Under the pieces are notes generated by a model that saw nothing but the letters and a program-made list of their open reading frames with translations, was not told where the DNA came from and searched no databases. 64,000 bases of DNA. It comes from Trametopsis cervina. Taxonomy: Eukaryota; Basidiomycota; Agaricomycetes; Polyporales; Irpicaceae. Below are positions 44,360 through 57,392 of the stretch, piece after piece (position 1 is the stretch's first letter; every line of letters begins with the position of its first letter). The translations under genes were made by a program, and so were the position numbers. Location of the stretch: the NCBI GenBank assembly GCA_022385755.1, contig MU278356.1, positions 666,589 through 730,588 of the forward strand, read 5' to 3'.

Positions 44360-45401
44360 CGCCCTGAGAGTCGGCGTTGTAAGGCCTATAGATGAAGCTG
44401 CTGAGGAGTTTTACGCCCCAAAATGACCGGCTAGAAACAGAGATACCCGGACATGTAGCAAGATGCTGCCGGTGGCGATGGAGGTGTTGGGTATCGCTCG
44501 CTGGTGGGATGCAAGCAGAACCGTTGTGGCGTGAGTACCTTCCTGATAAAGAAACTACGTCCCACGTTCTACGTCCACTAGCGCTCAGGACAGCCTCTCA
44601 TCCCAACCAGCATTCGACGGCAAAACCAACAACGGGTTCGTGTCCCCGCGCCGCATGCGCATGTGCTGGTATCAGTGTACTAATGGCACGCAATGCAGGA
44701 TTGGGAACTATCCGTGTACGACGCCGCTATAATAGCATGCAATGCAGAAATTGGAAACCTGTCAATGGCTACTTCCGTATACACCGTTGCGCTGGAAGGT
44801 GATTACAATACAGGTATCTTCAAGGTAGCATTGCATTGTCATTTACCCTACTATTCCCACTGACACTTACCGCATTTCCCACAGAGCTGGACTGCCTCGT
44901 TGAAGGTATCTAGCAGCGGCGATGCCTGTTGAGTCACAAACAGCACGAGTCAGCCTGCACGAATACCATCATCGCTGCTAGTGCTAGCGAGTGGCTGTTC
45001 GGATGACAAGTTAGCAGGGATCTACTACGAACGTTCTCACCACTCATGAGGAACGTGACACTGGCCGATCTGCTGCACGGACCTGATAAGGACAGCCAGG
45101 GCGGGCGTCTGTGGCGTCAAGGCGTGCAGCGCCTCCGTCACTTACCGCCATTAACCTAGTGTGTCTGCTTGGTGGGTACCTTAATTTTCGGACCTCAACA
45201 CTGTGCAGGCGTGTTGTTGGACGTGTCCATACTATTCTACCGCACCGGAGTGTACTCACATGCGACAACAGCAAGTCGGGCTAAAAGCATGCACTGTCCC
45301 GTAGCAGCATGTCAACATCCTGCATTCAAATCCCCTGCTGGACTCCTAAGCTCTTGGCTGCTTCCAATCCGCAAAGCACTGCCTCTAAGTGAAGAGTCAT
45401 T
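44360..45401. other. Intergenic with a short direct repeat
   Basis: About 1.04 kb between divergent genes. An open plus-strand frame at 44392-44802 has no protein character. A near-direct repeat lies at 44681-44758. No transposon domain, RNA gene or promoter palindrome was recognised. Confidence 0.45.
44681..44758. repeat. Imperfect direct repeat of about 28 bases
   Basis: The first copy at 44681-44708 (TAATGGCACGCAATGCAGGA...) and the second at 44730-44758 (TAATAGCATGCAATGCAGAA...) share about 23 of 28 bases with one base offset and lie 49 bases apart start to start. They may be a local duplication or paired binding sites. Confidence 0.55.
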
Positions 45402-46663
45402 ATGGCCAGCGACTCGCAATGTTGGACCTCCGCCTTTTTGGTAAGCCGTCTCGTTCCTCGTTTGCCCGCAGTTATTTAACCTGGTTTTATCACAGCTCTG
45501 GTTGGGCATTAACGTTGCCGATGGGTTTTGGCTCTATTTTTGTGAGTTCCCTTGTCTCAACAACCTGTCAGCCGTGCCTTACCTGCTTTCTCTTAGACGT
45601 CAAGTCCGTCGTCGACCCCATTCCGCGTACGGCGGTCAACCATACCTCATCCGGCTTTGCGGGATACGAAGCCATGATGTTCATCTTTGGTCTGCCGTGG
45701 GGAATGATCAACCTCTTTGTCTCCTGGTACCTAATAGCGAGACTTGTCGAACTCGGCCACGGGGCGCGGAGATGGTTCCAGTGGGTCTGCTTTCTGCTCA
45801 TAATCTTCGTGATGGTACCAGCCTCCATTATCATCACCATCCTTCCGTTCTTTGGCGGATGGATTGTAACTCCTATTGTGCAGAACGTGAGTACAGCTCC
45901 GCTGAACGCTACATACGTGAACCTTGTCTGACGCGATCGCCCACAGTGGACATGGCACCATCGCTGCGACGGCTACCCAATGTACGCCATCCTGGACGCG
46001 AAGGCGTACAACGGTCCTTCATATCTCAAGAACATGGTGTACTTCTACATCAACGGCAACAACGACGTCCAGTTTACGTACGAGATTTCGAACCCGGAGG
46101 ACGACGATCAGTGGTACTTCCGGCTCAAGCAGTGGAACGTCGACCAGCAGTCAATCCCGCTCGAAGCCTACCCAACCCTCCAGAGCATCGGCTACAACTT
46201 CGTTGACTTCACCCTGAGCGGCAACTGCACTGTCCCCGCCTCGCCCTCCGTGTTCAACTCCAACACGACCTCGAGCCCGTGTATGTCTGGCACGTTCGAC
46301 CAGGGCAGCGAGCTTTTCTTCAACATTACCTCCGCCGTCCCGCTCAACAATACTGCGAACGCTAACCTCACGTCATCGTCCTCGAGCCTTCTACTGAGCA
46401 AGAGCAAGCCGTGGTACGTCGGCGGCACGCCGCCTGCAGCGATCCTCGTTGGCACAGACACGAACTCAGGCTTCTCGGAGGGTATCGTCAGCCGAACGGC
46501 GGTCGCTAAGCCGCACGACTGCACGGAGCTCAAGGTGTGCATCGCCGGAGTGCCGGGACGACGGGGCAGCCAAGTCATGGCAGAGGCGTTGACACCCTTG
46601 GGCGTGATATTGATGCGCCAGTCGGACTATGCCATCGCCTGCACGACGCCTTCTGATGATTAG
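45402..46663 (+). CDS. Unknown membrane protein with Asn/Ser/Thr-rich C-terminal domain
   Basis: I do not recognise the family. Four exons: 45402-45440, about 45495-45540, about 45596-45889 and about 45947-46663. Only a short part lies before the first membrane stretch (CWTSAFLLWLGINVADGFWLYF). Two more hydrophobic segments follow (FAGYEAMMFIFGLPWGMINLFVSWYL and FQWVCFLLIIFVMVPASIIITILPFFGGWIV). After that a long soluble part has several N-x-S/T sites (NTT, NNT, NLT), four cysteines (one near WHHRCDGYP, one near SGNCTV, one near SSPCMS, one near KPHDCTELKVC), and no repeats. The pattern fits a surface or secretory-pathway protein with an extracellular or luminal C-terminal domain. It may be a lineage-type protein of mushroom fungi. 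Function unknown. Confidence 0.75.
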
Positions 46664-47044
46664 AGTTAATGATTTTCTGTTCTTTTTCTCACTGGACTGT
46701 TTAGTTTGATCTCAGCGTTGGGACAATTGTTGTACGAATGGACTTGTAATTTTAGAAATACGTAGAGCACCAGTGTAGTTGCAAGTTAGTTACCGCATAA
46801 GCTTATAGGCTGTACTGTAGTTGTAGCTCTAATTCACTACAACGCGCCCTTACGCTCAATGCGATCCGAGTTAGGCTGAGCCTCTCAAGCCATCAGCGGC
46901 TGCAGCCCTGAAGTTGTGGCACAGATTTAGGTTAGGCGCCCCAGCATATGATGACTAATTTGACTCGAGACACTCGCTCTTCCGCGGACTGCCATCTCCT
47001 ACCATAAAATCGTCGTACAACTATTAGGTACTACAGACGCAACT
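46664..47044. other. Intergenic, promoter of NBP35
   Basis: About 380 bp between two plus-strand genes. AT-rich near 46740-46840. No coding exon, RNA gene or specific motif recognised. Confidence 0.45.
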
Positions 47045-48226
47045 ATGCTAGCTGTTCAGCACCCCGTAGCCATGCCGGATCCGCTCTCGGTACCCTCAAA
47101 CGCCCCGGAGCACTGTCCCGTGAGTCCATATTTCCGAAGGTACTCGCACGATACGAAGAAACTGATGATCACTGTTTTACACTCTCGTTTGATCTGACAG
47201 GGTACCGAATCCGAGCTCGCTGGAAAGGCGGACGCCTGCGCCGGCTGCGCGAACCAGGAAATATGTGCGTCGGGAGCGACCCGGGGGCCTGATCCCGCCC
47301 TTCCGCTCGTGCGTGAGCGGATGGCGAGCGTGAAGCGCAAGATTCTCGTCCTGTCGGGAAAGGGTGGTGTGGGCAAGTCGACGTTTACGGCTCAGCTTGG
47401 ATGGGCGTTTGCAGCTGATGACGACGTGCAGGTACGTTTGCGTTCAGTTGTCTACCACCCCCTCGTAATGATCAATGCTAACGGTGTACCACGCAGACAG
47501 GGGTCATGGACGTCGACATTTGCGGCCCGTCAATACCCACGATCCTTGGCATCGCCTCCGAGCAGGTGCACTCCTCGTCCTCTGGCTGGTCGCCCGTATA
47601 CGTGCAGGACAACCTCGGCGTCATGTCCGTCGGGTTCATGCTACCGTCCGCAAAGGATGCAGTGATGTGGCGCGGCCCGAAGAAGAACGGGCTCATTGCA
47701 CAGTTCCTCAAGGACGTTGACTGGGGCACGCTCGACTACCTCATCGTCGACACGCCCCCAGGCACGTCCGACGAGCACCTCAGCATCGTCACCTACCTGC
47801 GTGACAGCGGCATCGACGGCGCCGTGCTCATCACGACGCCGCAGGAGGTCGCGCTCCAGGACGTCCGGCGCGAGATCGACTTCTGCCGCAAGGTTGGCAT
47901 CAGGGTCCTCGGTCTCGTCGAGAACATGTCTGGCTTTGTCTGCCCAAGCTGTAAGGGCGAGTCACAGATCTTCAAGCCGAGCACGGGTGGCGGGCGTAAG
48001 CTGGCGCAGGATATGAACGTGCCTTTCTTGGGATGCGTCCCGCTGGACCCCAGGATCGGGAAGAGTGCAGATTACGGAGTCAGCTTCTTGGACGAATATC
48101 CAGATAGTCCAGCTACGACGGCGTACTTGGATATCATAGACAGTGAGCATATACCTCTTCATCTCGTTCCCTACATATCCCTAACCGGTCTCCACAGAAA
48201 TTAAGAAGGAATTGGGAGATGATTAG
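47045..48226 (+). CDS. NBP35: Cytosolic Fe-S cluster assembly factor Nbp35
   Basis: P-loop ATPase that, with Cfd1, forms the scaffold for cytosolic and nuclear Fe-S clusters. The start at 47045 (or the methionine at 47072) is followed by a four-cysteine N-terminal motif, CX13CX2CX5C, completed across the first intron: HCP then [22 protein letters not shown]. Walker A is [11 protein letters not shown]. The [11 protein letters not shown] block follows the second intron. [12 protein letters not shown] and the [18 protein letters not shown] region, with the bridging cysteine pair CPSC, are intact. The C-terminal domain shows [23 protein letters not shown]. The final exon gives KIKKELGDD with the stop at 48224-48226. 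The four-cysteine N-terminus makes it Nbp35, not Cfd1. Confidence 0.95.
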
Positions 48227-48492
48227 AGGCGTATTTGTCATGGTCCATTCTACGTCAGCCCCTTTGCATTCACTCCGGAACTCTGTATCCATACCTTGCT
48301 GCACAGTCACGCACAAGCCACCATGTATGTATCATACAAGTATCTATACACATATACATATTCTGCCTATTCTACAAGCGTTACCTCTATCGTTAACGAG
48401 CCATACAGAATTACACATCTAAATATGTCTCTACTGAGTCTGCGCAATAAGCTCACCCGCACGCCGAACCACCACCTCTATTACCACTGGCC

Positions 48493-51218
<2,726 letters not shown>

Positions 51219-52136
51219 TGTCGTTGAAGGGAAACCGGTTGACGGTGGCTAAGATACGGCTTGCTCGTTGAGTGCTCCCGCACAGCCTATCTGAGACCTT
51301 CCGCCTCTGGCCCGGGGCTGAATGTGAAGGTCGACGTCGGCAGCCTCGAAACCTGGGTCCGCGTTTTTATCGATGTGATAGCGGTATGTGCCGGATACGT
51401 AAACCACTGCTCGACTATCAGAAAGAAAAGAGGGTAGCGGCCGGTGGTATGAAGGAATGAGTATGACGCTCAATTCTGCCTTCACAGACTCGCAGCCGTT
51501 GAGATTCGATCTGCCGATCCAGTCAGCCGCTGGTCTATCACAAGCTTGCATTGGGCAATTGCAAGAACGAAATGCGAGGTAGAAATACATTCGAGGTAGC
51601 TGTATATAACATGGTACAAAGCTATGAAGGTCCAGACCCGTTATAACGAACAGGAGAGTGGGTAACTGTGGCCGAATAGGAAGCCAAGTGCATCCCTGTG
51701 TGCCATTTGAGCATCGCAATTACGTCCAACTTGAAGGTTAAGGTGCGTGCGCGCATGAGTAAAATCGCCTACAAGGAGCAGGGGGCATGAACAACCCGAA
51801 TTATTGCGCGACGAACCCCTAAAATCGCTTTCCGATGCAGATGATTTTTTGCCGTTTGTCCACACCGGTGTGACTACTTTTTCCAGAGCAACGAGGGACG
51901 CGGAGCGATGCCTCACATTTGCTGGGGGTAAGGTATCACGGTCCTCTTGTCGGACCAGAGGATTCAAGGGGATAGCATTCAGGATGAGGCCGAGGACATG
52001 GGATTCGCTCTCGGTCAAAAGTCGATCCTAGCTATGCAATGCGCCCCTTCGTGGTGGGATTGCCTCGGCGACGATAAAAAGTCATTGTGGCTGACTGTCT
52101 CGAGTATGCGAGGCGAGCGAGGAAAGGATCGGGATA
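51219..52136. other. Intergenic, SLT2 promoter / SGF73 3' region
   Basis: About 920 bp. A minus-strand open frame at 51641-52018 has no recognisable domain and no codon-like bias. No RNA gene, transposon or palindrome stood out. Confidence 0.45.
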
Positions 52137-53303
52137 TCAGAGTCTTCCCGAACCCATGGTAACACCAATGGCCCCCGCTCGAGACGGAAGAAGAGCGTTC
52201 GCAAGGTGTTCTCTGCACGTGCGAAGTCGTTCTCGTCTGCCAACGAACCATGAACTTGCGTCACAAGAAACGGCAAGGGGCACACCCATGACTCCCCTGT
52301 CATGGGCCAGCTGGACAGCATGCGATAATGCGTCTAGTTCTTCCTCAGAGTCGACGTCGTCTATGTCTTCGGCGGCTGCCTTGGCGACGATGGCTGCAGT
52401 CCCAGTCCCAGCAGAGGCAGCAGCGACTGGCCCCGCTGACTTCTTCGACTTCTTCGTCCCCGTTCCACCAGGACCAGCCGCTTTCTTCGCATTTAGGTCG
52501 TTTCCAGCTGCCTCCTGGGCCAGCCTCTTCTTCTCTGCCTTCTCTTTCTCCTTTCTCTCCTTCTTGGCAGCTTTGGACTCTCGCTTCACAGGCTCAACGA
52601 AGTTCGGGTTATTGAGGCGGTTCCATTCCAGCAACAGCTCATCATAATCTCTCGACCGACCAGGCACCGCACGCTTCGCCCCCATAGAGTGCGACTTGCA
52701 GGTAAGAGAGCGTGAGCATGGCAGATTCTTGTCATTGATTACACCACATTGTCGGTCAAGATCGACGGGGCCTTTAGCACGACCCTTGGTGACCTTTGTA
52801 GCTGGCTTCTTCTTCTTAGGAGCTGATGGGTCCTCGGGGGTCGGTTCATCGTCTTCTGCCTTTCGTTTCTTGTTCTTCGAATTGGCTAGGGGGGAGAGTT
52901 GTGTGAGTGGCCAAGAACACAGTATGAAGCACGTACGATCGGTGTCAGTCTTGCCTTTCCCAGCCTTCTTCTCTGCTGCTCGAACTTTGGCGCACGAGTC
53001 TAAGCTCGCATGTTAGGGTCAAGGTAAAGCAGCAATAGAGCCGTAGCGCTATGACGCACCTGCATGTTCGGCCATTGCGCTGCGCAGCACAGGTTTCTCG
53101 CAGTCTTTACACTTGACAAGACCTACGGTCATCCCCAGCGGGGACGCGCCGAAGATCTTCATATCTCGAGCGGAGAGCCATTGTGTCGGGGGCGAAGGCG
53201 GGTCAGATGGTGTGTCGGGTGTAGTAGGTGAGCTGGGCAGCTTGTCCCATGAGAATGGCGACTGCGGGGCAGGTGAGGGGCTGGGTTTCAACTTCAAAGT
53301 CAT
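52137..53303 (-). CDS. SGF73: SAGA subunit Sgf73 (ataxin-7 homologue)
   Basis: Subunit of the SAGA chromatin complex that anchors the histone H2B deubiquitinating module. It starts at 53303 with a Ser/Pro-rich stretch, then SWDKLPSSP. The zinc finger [20 protein letters not shown] is split by an intron at about 53060-53000; cysteine and histidine ligands have the Sgf73 spacing. A basic region ([22 protein letters not shown]) follows. The SCA7 domain is complete: [20 protein letters not shown], then [22 protein letters not shown]. The remaining C-terminal part is charged and Ala-rich, with the stop at 52137. No polyglutamine tract is present. Roughly 300 residues, shorter than yeast Sgf73. Confidence 0.9.
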
Positions 53304-53734
53304 CTTGAGATAGGAGTGATCCTAGCCACACCCATGTACTTGTGTTGTAACGAGCAGTCGACGACGGTTAATGACATGAGATTGCAGCGCACAAATACCG
53401 TGACCTGGGCGCAGCACGCGACGGCGCTTGGCGGCATCACCCGAAAGGTAACGTAGATCCTTATGGCCAGCACAACGTGTACCAGTTCTCGCTCAGTGAT
53501 ATTGGGATAAAACCGATGCGTGAAAAGCGCGATAGTAGCAGATGATTCGAATCGTGCACAAGAATTGCATGCTGCATACATTCACATTGAAAGCCCTTTA
53601 AGCATACTGTCGCAAATTACAAGGTATCGGCGGTCTCTGGCTACTAGTCATCAGTCCCATTATTACAACATGTGGCATCGGGGTACTCCATTTCGACCGC
53701 TCCAGGAGCCACAGTTTTGTGTATCGATGGAAGC
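53304..53734. other. Intergenic, SGF73 promoter / PAT1 3' region
   Basis: About 430 bp. A plus-strand open frame crosses into PAT1 antisense and has no protein character. No RNA gene or motif recognised. Confidence 0.45.
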
Positions 53735-56700
53735 TCACAAGGCGATTTGCGAGCTATCCAGGCCTAACGCATGCAAAAATATATTCACGTTGGCCAGTCT
53801 CTTGATCCTTTGTTCTTCGTTGTCGACGCCGTATCCCTTGTTGGCGCTCATAACGCTTTCGAGTACACGTTCCTTCACTGCTGACACCAAGATCTGTTGC
53901 TGCTCGACCGCGGCATGGGCTGCCATGATCGCCAAGAATTGCCAAACAGGTTGGTCGATCTCGTCCGAGTCGGGGACGTTGGCAAGGGGGATATTGTTCG
54001 CCATAGCTTGACGGACAGAGGGGAATAGGTAGAGAAGATGGGGGGAAAGAAGAGTAAAGAGCTGGTTGAAAAGCCCTTGCCTGAATTGACGTTCAGCAAT
54101 GATACTGGCGTTTATGGCATATTACTTACCATTCAGCTAGGTCTTCGTCGGCAGGAGCATCGTCTGCAAACGCCCAACCTTCTTGGCTCAATTGCTCTAT
54201 GCGACTAATGAACAGAGTCAGAATGAAGATACCAGGCTGGATCGGGAGAACGTCAATAAAATATACTGAATATGGAATAAGAATGTACTCACCCTAGTGC
54301 GGGCGATCACTCCGATGTCATTACGAGTCATGAGTACACCCAACAGTCCTCTTATCAACCTAACTCCAGCCGTAGCAGCAACAGGCAAGAGGGCGTGGAT
54401 GACGTGATGAACGAAGGCATCCAATTGCTTCTCGGCCTCCTTCCGCTCAGGCGAATCGTTCAGCACATCCAACAAGCTCGAATCCTTGACAACATCGAGC
54501 TGATTGAAACAAGCCAAGATAAGGGTCATGATCGTAAGGTGCTTGCTTTGCTCGACGTAGCGCAGTGCACGGGGGAACATCTTCTTGCCCTTTACCGGGG
54601 TAATCAAGGAAATAAAAGGATGTGGAACGCTGCGACATATATCAGTCTTTACTATCGCGGTACCCGAACCGTGCATACCTCGTTTCAAGGGGGATTCCTA
54701 CTCTCAGAGCATCGTAAAGTCTCGCAGAAGTGGAGGCGAAACGTGCCTCGCTGCGTGAAGTTAGTCAAAGATATATTATTAAGTGGAGAAAGAAACCGTA
54801 CCGCTCTGCCATTTCCGGTTCTGACTCAGAAGGCGGTTCCTCCCTAAACCTGTCGAGCTCCATGATGATGTCGAAGATGCGCTCCAGAATGACCAAGGTC
54901 TCTCGATGTGTCAAGGGATCCTTCTTCTCGAATAGCTTGCCCTGAGTAACAAGATATATCAATGAAAGTCAAAGCATACAGAGAACGCCCGACATACGTT
55001 CCCTTGAAGTGCTTCATGCCCGATTTCGGCCGCTTTCTGTGCGATACCATTTCCTTCATGTGTCGATTGCGAAGGGGAAGCGTCCGTTTTCGAAACGTGA
55101 CCAGGGGTAAGAGTCGGCGACGAGGAACCATTCTGAGAGCCAGAATCAACTTGGAGAAGCTGGCGTGGAGCAGCCTTATAGCTTCGACCAGCTGTCTTTC
55201 CAAGTGCACCTTGGAGGTTGTTGAGGGCTTAAAAGCAGGTTTAATAGGAGAACTCGTGATGGGAAATAATGGGGGTATAACGCACTGATCTTCTCTTTCT
55301 CGCGTAATCTGGCGTTGTTGACAATCCTCTCAACCTGTTGTTCCATACGCTGCATAGCGCTTTGCCTTCTACCACCTCTGTTCTGCCCGAGACCCAGGCC
55401 CACACCGCCACCCGATCCGAATTTTAGGACAGCCTCTGGCGCATTAACACCCAGGCGGGTGTGCATGACGCGACTGAAAACTTGGGCATAAAAGTCGTCC
55501 GAGAAAGGATCCTGAGTTACAAGCTGAGAGACCTGGATCCGAGTGATAAAGTCTTTATCTGACTGTGTCATAAGGTCGTTGTATCTCGACTGTCGAGTAA
55601 AAGTCAGTGACCGGGAGCTGCACAGCCAGTGAAGAGCCAAGATGAAACGGATGTGTACCCACCATATACCTGATCTTCTCGAGTTTTCTCTTTCTCTTCT
55701 CCTCCATCCGCTCAGCCTCCATGATCTTCCGTATGGCCTCAGCACGAAGTTGTTCCTGCGATTCCATGTCTTCGACAGAGTTAACCGGAGAGCCCTGCAC
55801 GCTGCGCAAGAACTCAGCCTGAGCCATCTCCGCCAATAACTTCTGCTGCATCTGAATCTCTCTAGGAAGGTACTGCAGATTCTGCTGGAATGGCACATCC
55901 AATTGTTGCTGTTGTGGGTGTCGAGACGGTGTCCCAACCCGCTGAGCCTGTCGCCTATACTGCACTTCGCTCATAGGCGTACCACTGGAGGCCTGTCGCT
56001 GGTGTTGGAGGTACTGGGCGTTCTGCTGCACGCGAAACTGCTGCTGTTGCTGCCTTACTCTTTCCATCTCCTCAAGACGAAGCTGCTCTTGCAACTCGAC
56101 AAGTTGCTGACGTTGCTGCCGTTCCCTGTGTTCTTGCAGCTCCAACAATTGCACCTGTTGTTGCTGTTGCTGGAGTAGAAGTTGATGGTGATGCTGTTGT
56201 TGTTGGAACCGCGGGGATTGCATCTGTACATGCATCCGAGGAGGCGGGGTGGATCCTTGTACATAATGGGCAGGTGGGAGACGTTGACCGACATTACGGA
56301 GCTGAGCCTGCTGCAGTATTTGAGCCTGTGAAGGCGACTGGTTCTGAAGCCTCTGCGCTGCGAAAGCTTCTCGCATCTCGGCTTCGATCTCCTCCAGTGT
56401 ACGCACTCCATGTATCTGATTGGCGCCTAGACTGAGAGTAGCGGGTTGGTGCTGTCGAGTCGGTAGCGGCTGTGCGTCGGATTCGAGATCGAAGGGAGAA
56501 AAATTGGTCGACGCAGCTGGCCTATGTTGGTCGTGATGGCGCTGTACGGGCGCAGCATGGAGAGCCTGCTCCTGAGTTTTCGGAAGAACGGAGAAAGGAG
56601 ATTTGTTGTCCCATATCGCCTCAAGAGATTGCGTGGGATGAGCTATTCGTAGACGATGAGATTGCAAAGACACGAGGATATTAGTGAGTCATACAAGCGG

Positions 56701-57095
56701 CTCTATGTTGGAGACCTTGAGCACCCAGCTGCTGTTGATGATCATACGATGCTTTGGCCTGCGCTCGGTGCTCCGGATATTCATGAGCAGCCGGTACGGA
56801 AAATCCGTCCGCGGGCAACGCCTGAGCTGCGAAGTCGAAATCCTTGCCTGCGATTCCGTTCAAGCAATGCATATTTATGCTCAGTGTAATACTCACCGAC
56901 TGTGGTTGCTCCACCGAAGGTTTCATCATTCAACTCATCGCCGCCTTCCTGCAAAGCATCACCCAGCCCATCGTAGCTCTCCTCACCCCAGGTATATACT
57001 GCTAGATCTTCTCGTTCTCCACCAATACCCCGTTCAAGGATTTTCCGTTTTTCTTCCTCTAAGTCGATTTGTTGCTCGAACCCAAAGAAAGACAT
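53735..57095 (-). CDS. PAT1: mRNA decapping activator Pat1
   Basis: P-body protein that binds Lsm1-7 and Dcp2 and promotes mRNA decapping. It starts at 57095 with MSFFGFEQQIDLEEEK, a typical Pat1 N-terminus. A region for Dhh1 binding and a Gln-rich part follow (about 55870-56220). The mid region has SPFSVLPKTQEQALHAAPVQ. A conserved block, SRYNDLMTQSDKDFITRIQVSQLVTQDPFSDDFYAQVF, precedes a basic Arg/Gly patch (GGRRQSAMQRMEQQVER). The C-terminal superhelical domain includes GKLFEKKDPLTHRETLVILERIFDIIMELDR, FPRALRYVEQSKHLTIMTL and LLPVAATAGVRLIRGLLGVL. It ends at 53735. About ten exons. The Q-rich insertion is longer than in yeast. Confidence 0.92.
55870..56220 (-). repeat. Glutamine-rich coding tract of PAT1
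   Basis: CAG/CAA-type codons encode Gln and His runs (QQQQHHHQ and QQQQQQVQ). This is low-complexity coding sequence, possibly unstable in length, and typical of phase-separating P-body proteins. Confidence 0.7.
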
Positions 57096-57392
57096 TATTT
57101 GAAGAACATGAAGTGTGTGAATGAAGTAAGAAGATAGTTGCAACAGACCGTAAATCAATCAGAGTAGCCCGCACGCTGGTAATAATTTGACGTCAAGATG
57201 GGCGTCTGAAATGGCCGGACTCCGAATACCTCTCACCGTCCGAGCCAAACAGCCCCGGTGACAGACAATGAATGATATTCTCAGAACTATCACAGTAATG
57301 TGTACATCCATGCTAATGAATAAAAGGCGAAAACAATAGGATTACACTACTGAGTGTACGATGGGATGCTAGGGATACTCCTGAATGTTCGA
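57096..57392. other. Intergenic, PAT1 promoter / GDB1 3' region
   Basis: About 297 bp. No coding exon, RNA gene or repeat seen. Confidence 0.45.

Noticed and set aside
44392..44802. Plus-strand open frame of 136 codons
   Set aside because: Composition is not protein-like and no splice partner or domain is visible.
51641..52018. Minus-strand open frame between SLT2 and SGF73
   Set aside because: No recognisable domain and no continuation into a gene model.
55555..56673. Plus-strand Leu-rich open frame opposite the PAT1 Gln-rich region
   Set aside because: It is the antisense reading of CAG-type codons and not a separate gene.
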